Source: Pseudomonadota bacterium
GTDB lineage: Bacteria > Pseudomonadota > Gammaproteobacteria > SZUA-229
NCBI GenBank assembly: GCA_030673345.1
Contig: DAOVJH010000052.1
Coordinates: 1-8,059, forward strand
Direction: 5' to 3'
DNA length: 8,059 bases
Made by a program: the position numbers and the translations under genes. The notes under the pieces were generated by a model. It did no database searches. It saw only the letters and a list, made by a program, of their open reading frames with translations, and had not been told where the DNA came from. Of this stretch, positions 1 to 6,734 are shown piece by piece; the first letter of the stretch is position 1; each line of letters starts with the position of its first letter.

Positions 1-1043
1 CGTTGGCGCAACAGGTGATCACATAATACGATCGCGAGCATCGCTTCACAGATAGGTGTTGCCCTGATTGCCACACAGGGGTCATGCCGTCCATGTGTGA
101 CCACATCGATTGCATGGCCTTCGACATCAACTGTATCACCCGAAAGACGGATGCTGGATGTCGGTTTAAATGCGGTATGCGCGATGATAGCCTGGCCTGA
201 TGAGATACCGCCTAACACCCCTCCAGCATGGTTTGTCTTAAAACCTTCCGGTGTAATCTCATCACGGAACTCCGTGCCTTTGGCTTCGACACAGCCAAAA
301 CCATCACCGATCTCGACACCTTTAGCCGCATTGATACCCATCATCGCCTGCGCGATGTCAGCATCGAGCCGGTCGAATACCGGCTCACCAAGGCCCGGCG
401 GCACGCCTTCTGCAACCACGGTAATCTTGCCGCCGACAGAGTTGCCTTCTTTACGCAGTGCGTCCATATAAGCCTCGAGCTCAGCGATGACCGAGGCGTC
501 ACCACAGAAAAAGGCATTATTGTTGATCTCATTTTTATCCAGCATCGGCATCTCGATCGGGCCTAGCTGAGACATGTAACCGTAGATATCTATACCGTAA
601 CGGTCTTTAAGAAATTTTTTAGCGATACCGCCGCCTGCAACCCGCATCGCCGTCTCACGTGCCGAAGACCGGCCGCCGCCACGGTAATCGCGGACACCGT
701 ATTTTTGTTGATAGGTATAATCCGCATGGCCCGGACGAAAGCGGTCCATTATGTTGCCGTAATCTTTCGATCGCTGATCAGTGTTCTCGATCAGTAAACC
801 GATACTGGTGCCGGTCGTCTTACCTTCGAACACACCAGAAAATATTTTTACTTTGTCTTCTTCACGGCGCTGCGTGGTATGACGCGAAGTGCCCGGTTTA
901 CGACGATCCAGATCGACCTGCAGATCTTCCTCACTCAGCTCGATTCCCGGCGGGCAGCCATCGACTATGCCGACCAATCCAGCACCATGCGACTCGCCTG
1001 CAGTGGTCAAACTGAACAACTTACCTATCGTATTACCTGACAT
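1..1043 (-). CDS. aroC: Chorismate synthase (3' end cut by window edge)
   Basis: AroC converts 5-enolpyruvylshikimate-3-phosphate to chorismate using reduced FMN, the last step of the shikimate pathway, in the cytoplasm. The ATG at 1041-1043 opens with [10 protein letters not shown], as in the E. coli enzyme. Family blocks follow in order: GESHG (16-20), [14 protein letters not shown] (47-60), [16 protein letters not shown] (77-92), [10 protein letters not shown] (102-111), [16 protein letters not shown] (120-135), [17 protein letters not shown] (215-231), [14 protein letters not shown] (271-284) and [13 protein letters not shown] (318-330). The two catalytic histidines of the family correspond to H19 and H106. 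The frame is open for 347 codons and leaves the window at DHLLRQ; E. coli AroC has 361 residues, so only about 15 are missing. It lies 80 bases downstream of prmB on the same strand, the usual gammaproteobacterial order, and is probably co-transcribed. No clear Shine-Dalgarno sequence is visible before the ATG. Identification is secure. Confidence 0.97.
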   Translation of the reverse strand, partial: MSGNTIGKLFSLTTAGESHGAGLVGIVDGCPPGIELSEEDLQVDLDRRKPGTSRHTTQRREEDKVKIFSGVFEGKTTGTSIGLLIENTDQRSKDYGNIMDRFRPGHADYTYQQKYGVRDYRGGGRSSARETAMRVAGGGIAKKFLKDRYGIDIYGYMSQLGPIEMPMLDKNEINNNAFFCGDASVIAELEAYMDALRKEGNSVGGKITVVAEGVPPGLGEPVFDRLDADIAQAMMGINAAKGVEIGDGFGCVEAKGTEFRDEITPEGFKTNHAGGVLGGISSGQAIIAHTAFKPTSSIRLSGDTVDVEGHAIDVVTHGRHDPCVAIRATPICEAMLAIVLCDHLLRQ

Positions 1044-1123
1044 ATAACCAACTAAATTTATTATTCTTGAAAGTGACTAAATATTAACACGGCTTTAACC
1101 GTTCGGGATTAAGCTTATAGAGA

Positions 1124-2065
1124 TTAATGGCCTGCCGCACGTTCAAATTCGGCCTGGTGCGTTTCCAGCTGCTCGGCAGTCAACACGAACACACCATCAC
1201 CACCAAACTCAAAATCTACCCAGAAGAAAGGAACATCCGGTAAAAGCTGTTCGAGGGCAGGTTTTGAATAACCGACTTCGACGACCAGTATGCCCTCATC
1301 GGTAAGATGCTCTCTTGCCTGTATCAGCATAGGCAACACGACATCCATCCCTGTCTCACCGGCTGCTAACGCCGTAGAGCCGGGTTCAAATGCAAACTCG
1401 GCTGGAAGCTGCGTCATCTCCTGCTGCGACACATAAGGCGGATTACTCACGATGATGTCATAACGTTTATCAGGAAGTGACTCAAACAGATTGGACTCGA
1501 TCAGGTTGACCTGCTTTTCCAATGCATGGTTCCGGCGGTTGACCTCAGCGACCGATAAAGCATCAGCTGAAATATCGCTGGCATCGACCTCTGCACCTTC
1601 AAATGCATAAGCACAGGCGATGGCAATACAACCGCTGCCAGTACACAGGTCCAGGATATTGTTTACCTGGTCAGGTGATATCCATAGAGAAAACTGGTGT
1701 TCTATCATCTCAGCGATCGGTGAGCGCGGGATCAAAACACGTTCATCGACATAAAAGCTCAGGCCTGAAAACCAGGCTTCATTCGTGATATAAGCCGCCG
1801 GTTTTCGCTGTTCGATACGTTGCTGAAACAGACCCAACACATGCAGGCGTTCATCCATGGTCAGCACACAGTCAAAATACTCAACACTAAAATCCGGCGG
1901 CAGATGCAGTGCACTCAAGCACAGGTAAACCGCCTCATCTATCGCCGTTGGCATACCCTGTGCAAAACTCAGCTGTGCCGCATTAAACTGGCTCGTGCCC
2001 CAGCGCATAAGGTCACGCAGGGTCACCAGGTCATTGGCAATTTCGCGTTTATTGATCATTGTCAT
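1124..2065 (-). CDS. prmB: Ribosomal protein L3 N5-glutamine methyltransferase PrmB
   Basis: PrmB transfers a methyl group from S-adenosylmethionine to a glutamine side chain of ribosomal protein L3, aiding 50S subunit assembly. Residues here count from a GTG at 2072-2074. They show an N-terminal helical substrate-recognition domain (about 1-110), then the PrmB signature LIPRSPIAE (114-122; release-factor methylase PrmC has LIPRPDTE-like text instead), the SAM-binding motif LDLCTGSGCIA (141-151), the acidic residue in DASDIS (164-169), and the catalytic NPPY (211-214) that binds the target glutamine amide. Length (313-316 residues) fits E. coli PrmB at 310. Start choice is uncertain: GTG 2074, ATG 2065 and ATG 2059 are in frame, and none has a good ribosome binding site. 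I prefer ATG 2065. It is read towards aroC from a promoter about 50 bases upstream. The PrmB versus PrmC distinction rests on the RSPIAE motif and the aroC neighbour. Confidence 0.95.
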   Translation of the reverse strand: MTMINKREIANDLVTLRDLMRWGTSQFNAAQLSFAQGMPTAIDEAVYLCLSALHLPPDFSVEYFDCVLTMDERLHVLGLFQQRIEQRKPAAYITNEAWFSGLSFYVDERVLIPRSPIAEMIEHQFSLWISPDQVNNILDLCTGSGCIAIACAYAFEGAEVDASDISADALSVAEVNRRNHALEKQVNLIESNLFESLPDKRYDIIVSNPPYVSQQEMTQLPAEFAFEPGSTALAAGETGMDVVLPMLIQAREHLTDEGILVVEVGYSKPALEQLLPDVPFFWVDFEFGGDGVFVLTAEQLETHQAEFERAAGH

Positions 2066-2115
2066 ATTGTACACAAAAAGTATAAGAGTAACCCTACCAT
2101 GCCAGGTTATATGCG

Positions 2116-2144
2116 ATTATAATGCGTATTCGTATACATCTTAA
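2116..2144 (-). promoter_or_regulatory. Sigma-70-type promoter for prmB-aroC
   Basis: Read on the minus strand, TTAAGA (4 of 6 matches to TTGACA, at 2144-2139) is followed by exactly 17 bases and then a perfect TATAAT (2121-2116). This predicts a transcript start near 2108, about 40 bases before the prmB start codon. It is the best promoter-like match I found in the window. The prediction rests on consensus matching by eye only. Confidence 0.6.
2118..2123 (+). promoter_or_regulatory. Possible -10 element for the copper chaperone-psd pair
   Basis: The plus strand also carries a perfect TATAAT here, because the core ATTATAAT (2116-2123) is a palindrome shared with the prmB promoter. It would start transcription near 2130, leaving a leader of about 37 bases before the ATG at 2167. 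The -35 side is weak (best is CTACCA at 2094-2099 with an 18-base spacer, 3 of 6 matches) and there is no extended -10 TG. If used, it is probably weaker than the prmB promoter or needs an activator. Confidence 0.35.
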
Positions 2145-2166
2145 TCTCCCTCCAGACCAACATATT

Positions 2167-2607
2167 ATGAAGAAAATAACACTTGCCACACTGGCCTTAT
2201 TAACATCGACTTTTATCAGCCCAATCTTTGCCAATGAAGCCAATATTACTGTTGAAGATGCATGGATTTCTGAAGCGCCGCCTGTGAGCAAAGTGATGGT
2301 CGCTTATATGACCATCATCAATAACGGCGACAAACCCATCGAGATCACAAATGCCGGATCTTATACGTATAGCAGCATCGAATTTCATGAAACAATACAT
2401 GAAGACGGCATGGCACGTATGATTCGATATGGAGAAATTCCCATCCCCGCGCATGGCAAGGTTCAGTTTAAACGCGGTGGCAAACATTTCATGTTATTCA
2501 ACCCAACAAAACATCTAAAAGCCGGTGATATTGTAAAAATGAAATTAACCACCAGCGACAAAAAAACAAAAGTCATTTCTGTTCCTGTTGAAAAAGCACA
2601 GTACTAA
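2167..2607 (+). CDS. Periplasmic PCuAC-family copper chaperone
   Basis: This is a small exported Cu(I)-binding protein of the PCuAC (formerly DUF461) family. Known members deliver copper to the CuA centre of cytochrome c oxidase, often together with Sco proteins. From ATG 2167 the protein has 146 residues. Residues 1-22 form a classic signal peptide (MKK, a hydrophobic stretch, then cleavage near FA-NE). The mature part has the family opening DAWISEAPPVSKVMVAYMTI (31-50). The metal motif H-X10-M-X21-H-X-M is exact: H74, M85, H107, M109. An in-frame ATG at 2122 would add 15 residues, but it overlaps the likely -10 box and would spoil the signal peptide, so I rejected it. No Shine-Dalgarno sequence is evident. 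psd starts 16 bases downstream on the same strand. No Sco or oxidase gene is in view, so the physiological target is unknown. Confidence 0.92.
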   Translation: MKKITLATLALLTSTFISPIFANEANITVEDAWISEAPPVSKVMVAYMTIINNGDKPIEITNAGSYTYSSIEFHETIHEDGMARMIRYGEIPIPAHGKVQFKRGGKHFMLFNPTKHLKAGDIVKMKLTTSDKKTKVISVPVEKAQY

Positions 2608-2623
2608 CCCAATATATCTACAG

Positions 2624-3475
2624 ATGAAACAAAAACTGCTCGCTTCGATATTTTATATCCTTCCACATCACGCCATCTCATGGCTGATGTTCAAGGTCGC
2701 CCGCATTCGCTGGTCACCCCTGAAAAACTTCATCATTCGAAGCTACACTGATCTAAATCCGGTAAAAATGCATGAAGCAGTCGAAGAAGACATGTTTGCC
2801 TACGAATCGCTCAATGCTTTTTTCACCCGTGCATTGAAACCCGAGTGCCGTCCTTTTGATGAAGACACGAACAACTGGTTATGTCCGGTTGACGGTTCAG
2901 TCAGCCAGGCACAGGCGATTAAAGACGGTCGTATTTTTCAGGCAAAAGGCCAGGAATACAGTTTGCTGGAGCTGGTCGGTGGAGACAGAGAACTGGAGCA
3001 GATTTTTAATGATGGACAGTTTGCGACGCTATACCTGTCACCGAGAGATTATCACCGCATCCACATGCCAACAGAAGGCACCCTCAAACATATGCAGTAC
3101 ATCCCAGGGCGTCTGTTCAGTGTCGCCACTTCTGTGGTCAACCACGTGCCGCGCTTATTTGCACGGAATGAACGCTGCGTATGTTTTTTCGAAACGGATC
3201 AGGGCCCGATGGCGATGATACTGGTCGGTGCCATCAATGTATCAGCCATTGAAACGGTTTGGCACGGTTTGATCACCAGCGAAGCGAAGAAGATTAAACG
3301 TTTTGATTACAGCGATAAAGATATCGTGCTGGGCCGTGGTGATGAAATGGGACGATTCAACCTGGGCTCTACGGTCATCGTACTGGCAACCGACAAGATG
3401 AAGATAGCAGAAAGCATGGTCGCCGGCACCGAGATCAAACTTGGTCAGCGCCTGGCAGTACCGGGTGAAGGTTAA
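2624..3475 (+). CDS. psd: Phosphatidylserine decarboxylase proenzyme
   Basis: Psd decarboxylates phosphatidylserine to phosphatidylethanolamine at the inner membrane, the last step in making the main bacterial phospholipid. The 283-residue proenzyme cuts itself at LGST (247-250) between G248 and S249, turning S249 into the pyruvoyl cofactor of the small alpha chain. The other members of the catalytic triad are present: D90 in PVDG and H147 in YLSPRDYHRIHMP (137-149). These carry the same numbers as D90 and H147 of E. coli, whose serine is S254. LFARNER (178-184), VGAINVSAIETVW (201-213) and EMGRFNLGST (241-250) are further family blocks. I chose ATG 2624 because it starts MKQKLLASIFYILP, matching the E. 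coli N-terminus. An upstream TTG at 2588 would overlap the copper chaperone gene and adds unconserved sequence. It lacks the long acidic C-terminal tail of the E. coli enzyme. Its stop codon overlaps that of the convergent GTPase gene. Confidence 0.96.
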   Translation: MKQKLLASIFYILPHHAISWLMFKVARIRWSPLKNFIIRSYTDLNPVKMHEAVEEDMFAYESLNAFFTRALKPECRPFDEDTNNWLCPVDGSVSQAQAIKDGRIFQAKGQEYSLLELVGGDRELEQIFNDGQFATLYLSPRDYHRIHMPTEGTLKHMQYIPGRLFSVATSVVNHVPRLFARNERCVCFFETDQGPMAMILVGAINVSAIETVWHGLITSEAKKIKRFDYSDKDIVLGRGDEMGRFNLGSTVIVLATDKMKIAESMVAGTEIKLGQRLAVPGEG

Positions 3476-3493
3476 CTCGTTTCTGACTTAACC
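3470..3493. terminator. Inverted repeat at convergent gene ends, possible weak bidirectional terminator
   Basis: GGTTAA (3470-3475) and TTAACC (3488-3493) are perfect 6-base inverted arms around a 12-base loop. They sit exactly where psd and the GTPase gene end, and GTTTTC follows on the plus strand. The left arm contains both stop codons. The stem is AT-rich and the T-run is short, so intrinsic termination would be weak at best. No better hairpin was seen near either gene end. Confidence 0.25.
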
Positions 3494-5040
3494 GTTTTCA
3501 AGGTTTCAACCGCCGCACCATTATTCACATCTATACTGGCTTCTTCTTGCTGCGCTCCAGCCTCTGGTAACGTGTCTGGCACTGCAGTGCCAGATGGCCT
3601 GGTGTAACGATCATTCATTGTCTGAATAAATTCACATGCATCGGCAGTCACCTGCAGCAACGCCCGCTTCGAACGCATCGACCAGCCGACCGGCATAGGC
3701 CTGAAAATACTTCTTAACGGCTGTGTATTTTTCAAGAATGCATTCTTGATGTTTCCTGCCAGTATCTTGCCTTCCCTGTGTTCGCCGGCCAAATTTTTAT
3801 CGATCACGATCTTTGACACGATCTGCTTTGCGATTACCCTTGCTGAAAAAGCACGCGCAGTAAAATGCACCATGGTAAAACCGATGACAGTAAACCCTAA
3901 CTTCAACGAAGACATTATATTGGCGTTAGTAAAATCATAGGAGAACAGTGCCCAGGAATCGAACAGGTTACTCAGCACCAGCAAGATTACTGCAAACACT
4001 CCGATAGCAATCGCATCGAGCGCCAATACCATCTTGAGCCATTTCACCATCGCGGTTTTAACAACCGGCACCACCTGCTTTTCGATATCGTTTGCAATCG
4101 TCTGCAGTGCGCCGACGATCCGGTACGAACGTTCAACTTCTACCTGGTGAATACGTTCGAAGATAGCAGCCTTATCCTGCTCACATTTTTTTTCGAAGCG
4201 TTGACGCACCGCCTCGTCCTCGATAGGCACAGCAAGGTCTCTGTTATAGATCGAATAAAAACGACCGGCAGTCAGACCTTTAGCCGCAAGCGCTCGCTGC
4301 CATGCGGCAACCACTGCTTCAGGGTTATCTTCCTGTGCCGCAGTATCGATCTGATTAAGGATATATAAAAATTTTTCAGAATCGCTTCGGTTGATCGTAT
4401 TACCGACCAGATGATCCAGCGTATCCTGCATCGCACCCGGCTCAGGATGCCTGGCATCAAAAAACACCAGCACCAGGTCAGACAGATCAACGATGTGGTC
4501 GGTCAGACGCAGGATCGCGTTGCGTTGCTCATCGGCGTCAAATCCCGGTGAATCGATGATGATCTTTCCGCTCAGCTTATCGGAGTGAGATGTTTTCATC
4601 TGCAGATAAGCGTCGATACGCCGGCCTTCACCGCGGGCAACTTTATCGATCTCATCGCTCATCTGGTAGAACGGGAAACGTGGGTCTGAATTTAATGCAA
4701 CGCCGGGCAATACGCGGTTTTCTTTACTGCTGCTGTAGGTGATAACAGTAAATTTATCATCGACCGCCTGGTTGCCGGTCAATTGTAATTTATCTGCAAG
4801 AAAATTATTAATAAATGATGATTTACCCGCAGAAAACGTACCCAGTACAGAGACCAGAGGCCACCACGGGATGCTGGTTGCGTATGACTCACTGGTGTTC
4901 AGCAAGCCCATCTTATAGGCGACAGTATCAAGTTTTTTAAATCGCGTGACCACATCGAGCAATAACGGGTTTTCGTTATTAAGATGTGTCTCGAGCTTCG
5001 TTAACCGATCTCGAATAGACTTATCAGGACGATTTAACAT
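3472..5040 (-). CDS. Dynamin/EHD-like GTPase with two predicted membrane segments
   Basis: A 522-residue large GTPase of the dynamin superfamily. An N-terminal helical stretch (1-58) leads into the G domain: P-loop GTFSAGKSSFINNF (67-80), G3 DSPGF (163-167) and G4 NQID (229-232), with VDLSDLVLVFFDARHPEP (184-201) between, resembling EHD-type ATPase/GTPase domains. The switch I position reads NQAVDDKF (90-97), where EHD proteins have PTTD, so the usual threonines are absent. A helical region (about 275-330) precedes two hydrophobic segments (about 337-359 and 380-398), then a basic helical region (to about 480) and a polar tail. Dynamin-like proteins bind and reshape membranes; the hydrophobic pair suggests permanent insertion here, as in mitofusins. 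It is the last gene of the five-gene unit, 6 bases after the coiled-coil gene, with ATG at 5040 and GGTAAG upstream. Family assignment is good; the biological role is unknown. Confidence 0.85.
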   Translation of the reverse strand: MLNRPDKSIRDRLTKLETHLNNENPLLLDVVTRFKKLDTVAYKMGLLNTSESYATSIPWWPLVSVLGTFSAGKSSFINNFLADKLQLTGNQAVDDKFTVITYSSSKENRVLPGVALNSDPRFPFYQMSDEIDKVARGEGRRIDAYLQMKTSHSDKLSGKIIIDSPGFDADEQRNAILRLTDHIVDLSDLVLVFFDARHPEPGAMQDTLDHLVGNTINRSDSEKFLYILNQIDTAAQEDNPEAVVAAWQRALAAKGLTAGRFYSIYNRDLAVPIEDEAVRQRFEKKCEQDKAAIFERIHQVEVERSYRIVGALQTIANDIEKQVVPVVKTAMVKWLKMVLALDAIAIGVFAVILLVLSNLFDSWALFSYDFTNANIMSSLKLGFTVIGFTMVHFTARAFSARVIAKQIVSKIVIDKNLAGEHREGKILAGNIKNAFLKNTQPLRSIFRPMPVGWSMRSKRALLQVTADACEFIQTMNDRYTRPSGTAVPDTLPEAGAQQEEASIDVNNGAAVETLKTVKSETS

Positions 5041-5046
5041 CTAAGG

Positions 5047-6114
5047 CTACTTACCTTTACCCTGTGCTGCCGCTGGTTGCTTTGGGCTCGACACTTCCTT
5101 AAGCGAAACAGGACTCGCGCCCGGCATCGTCACTTCTGTTTTTATCGGCGCCTTTGGAGTAGCGACCTTGGCCTGCTTTACCGGTTTCACAGTCGCTGGC
5201 AGGTAAGGTCTCGCATAAAAATTCTGCTGGGGCTGAGTAGTATACGATGGCCATGTATGCTGCGGTGGCATCGATGGCGGTACATTCGTATTCGAGCTAA
5301 TCGGCATCATGTCATTCATCATACCGAATGGTCCACTGGAGACAGTCCGGTTCATGCCATGCATATCTCGCTGCATACCGTAGACAGAACGGTTCATGTT
5401 GCCGATATTGTGCGTCATGCTCTGTATGTTATTACTCATCGGTGTTAGCGAATTCATCTGGGTCGACATGGAACCGATCTCTGTAGTCATACCATCGATA
5501 TTACCCGTCATGTTATCGATACTACCGGTCATGGTACCCAGATCTTTCGTCATACGCGGCATCGCATCCGAGACGATTACCGCCATATGCGTTACCGACT
5601 GTGACAGGATAGCGATGTCGTGCGTTAACCGATAGATCAAAAAGAATCCATAACCAGCCAGCAACACAAAAGCAAACAGAGACGGATATACCACCATCTC
5701 CCAACGTCGTGCGCTGCTGTCAAATGTATTCGCTAACCGCTCCAGTGGATCGGTCGGTTTATCACTGACATATGCCTTTTCAAGTATCTTTTTCTGCGCG
5801 CGCTGCTTTGCCTCGTGTGCACGAGATTTTAAGTCCTCGGAGCTGCTCTTTGATCTTATGGCACCATCCGCCGCAGCCTTATCAACGGCACTTATTTTTT
5901 TTGCAGCCGACTTCATGTCCGATTCTTTTATAGCACCCGCTTTTGCTGTTGCTGCAGTTGCTGCCGTGGGGTTAGTCTTTTTAGCGGCACCCGCTTTTTC
6001 TGCAGGTGCAGCAGAGTCTTTTTTCACGCTGGCTGCAGCCGGTTTTTTATCGGTACTTTTGGAAGCGGCAGCTTTCGCTACCGGCTTATTATCCGTTGTT
6101 TTCTTATCTACCAT
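5047..6114 (-). CDS. Single-span membrane protein with Lys/Ala-rich N-terminus and methionine-rich heptad coiled coil
   Basis: I do not recognise this 355-residue protein. Four parts are visible. Residues 1-115 are rich in lysine and alanine (AKAAASKS, DKKPAAASVKK), resembling histone H1-like or PhaF-like tails in composition, and end in a basic helical stretch (SRAHEAKQRAQKKILEKA). Residues 141-161 form one membrane span preceded by ARRW, so the N-terminus should be cytoplasmic. Residues 177-270 hold 18 methionines. Most lie in strict heptads (M188, 195, 202, 209, 216, then 226, 233, 240, 247, 254), paired with L/I/V/M in the alternate core position. Residues 271-355 are rich in proline and glutamine and low in complexity. 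The ATG at 6112-6114 is one base after the stop of the DUF302 gene (TAAAATG), implying coupled translation. Automated pipelines may mislabel it as a chemotaxis-like or phasin-like protein; I see no signalling hairpin motif and no phasin domain. Confidence 0.8.
   Translation of the reverse strand: MVDKKTTDNKPVAKAAASKSTDKKPAAASVKKDSAAPAEKAGAAKKTNPTAATAATAKAGAIKESDMKSAAKKISAVDKAAADGAIRSKSSSEDLKSRAHEAKQRAQKKILEKAYVSDKPTDPLERLANTFDSSARRWEMVVYPSLFAFVLLAGYGFFLIYRLTHDIAILSQSVTHMAVIVSDAMPRMTKDLGTMTGSIDNMTGNIDGMTTEIGSMSTQMNSLTPMSNNIQSMTHNIGNMNRSVYGMQRDMHGMNRTVSSGPFGMMNDMMPISSNTNVPPSMPPQHTWPSYTTQPQQNFYARPYLPATVKPVKQAKVATPKAPIKTEVTMPGASPVSLKEVSSPKQPAAAQGKGK
5341..5553 (-). repeat. About ten degenerate 21-base repeats encoding Met heptads
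   Basis: This part of the coiled-coil gene codes for residues 188-258, where units of seven residues recur. Units such as MTGSIDN, MTGNIDG and MTTEIGS are near-identical; later ones (IGNMNRS, VYGMQRD) are more diverged and have the methionine at a different phase. Neighbouring 21-base units in the DNA share visible sequence around the repeated CAT (ATG on the coding strand), pointing to growth by tandem duplication. Confidence 0.7.
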
Positions 6115-6115
6115 T

Positions 6116-6706
6116 TTAAAAGTCGCCTTCAGCGCCTCGATTCATAATCTCTAAAATAATTTCTTTAACGCCCATCGCCTCTTCTTTTAATGCTGGCGGC
6201 AATGTCTTACCACCATAGATCATGGCGTCCATATTTAGCGAGTACAACCATAACTTGCCCTGCTTATCTTCAACCAGACTGATCCGGCATGGCAGATAAG
6301 CTGAATAAGCATCACTGTACTCAAGCATCTGTGCCGCTGTTAACGCATTACAGAACATGTATATCTTAAAGAAACGTGACTTCTCACCGGTCATCGCTTC
6401 TACCTGTTCGGACAGGGGCAACTCGCCTACATTTTTGATATTAAGTTCATTCGCGACATTCTTGATACTCAGATCGATATCTTCGGCACTCAGACCCTCT
6501 TCTGCCTGGACTTTCCATATCGTTGCTTCTGCAGCATTACCGGTTTCGAGAAGTTTGCTCACCATTTCACTATAGACATCGATCGCCTTTTCATCAAACT
6601 CATCGAACGCCTGCATCATAGGAGAAATGGTCACAGCGGCATAGATCGCCGCGATGACAGCCAATAGGCCAACTAATGCAAACAGGTTGCGTAACGCATA
6701 AAACAT
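6116..6706 (-). CDS. Membrane-anchored DUF302 domain protein
   Basis: A 196-residue protein. One hydrophobic segment (about 7-27) follows a short N-terminus containing R6, and acidic residues come after it (FDEFDEK, 34-40). This predicts N-in/C-out topology with the rest in the periplasm. A helical linker (about 30-80) precedes a DUF302-like domain (about 85-165) with the family blocks FKIYMFCN (113-120) and LPCRISLVEDKQGKLWLYSLN (138-158). C119 and C140 could pair in an oxidising periplasm. DUF302 has no established biochemical activity that I know of. A Shine-Dalgarno sequence AGAGG (6716-6720) lies 9 bases before the ATG. The next gene begins one base after this stop. The domain call rests on recognising the LPCRI..ED..GK.W block. 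Confidence 0.78.
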   Translation of the reverse strand: MFYALRNLFALVGLLAVIAAIYAAVTISPMMQAFDEFDEKAIDVYSEMVSKLLETGNAAEATIWKVQAEEGLSAEDIDLSIKNVANELNIKNVGELPLSEQVEAMTGEKSRFFKIYMFCNALTAAQMLEYSDAYSAYLPCRISLVEDKQGKLWLYSLNMDAMIYGGKTLPPALKEEAMGVKEIILEIMNRGAEGDF

Positions 6707-6734
6707 ATTGTAAAACCTCTAATAATTTACCAAA

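Noticed and set aside
97..1015. Plus-strand open frames of 112-124 codons across this stretch
   Set aside because: They lie antisense to aroC, whose protein is conserved along its whole length; the plus-strand translations resemble no family.
1092..1105. Hairpin ACGG-N6-CCGT between prmB and aroC as a terminator
   Set aside because: The stem is only four pairs and no T-run follows it on the minus strand.
2089..2110. CueR/MerR-type copper operator before the copper chaperone gene
   Set aside because: The arms do not match the CCTTCC/GGAAGG-type sites I know for CueR, and no long-spacer MerR promoter is present.
1820..2122. Plus-strand 100-codon frame antisense to the 5' half of prmB
   Set aside because: It overlaps well-conserved PrmB sequence and shows no recognisable motif or ribosome binding site.
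2122..2166. N-terminal extension of the copper chaperone from ATG 2122
   Set aside because: This ATG overlaps the likely -10 box and would put 15 polar or basic residues before an otherwise typical signal peptide.
2588..2623. Upstream TTG start for psd
   Set aside because: It would overlap the copper chaperone gene by 20 bases and adds residues not found in the E. coli enzyme; ATG 2624 matches the family N-terminus.
5077..5635. Plus-strand frames opposite the methionine-repeat region
   Set aside because: The minus-strand heptad pattern and single membrane span are coherent; the plus-strand frames merely mirror the repeated ATG/CAT codons.
5047..6114. Phasin (PhaF-like) or chemotaxis receptor identity for the coiled-coil protein
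   Set aside because: The Lys/Ala composition recalls PhaF, but there is a membrane span in the middle and no phasin domain; no receptor signalling tip or HAMP motif is visible.
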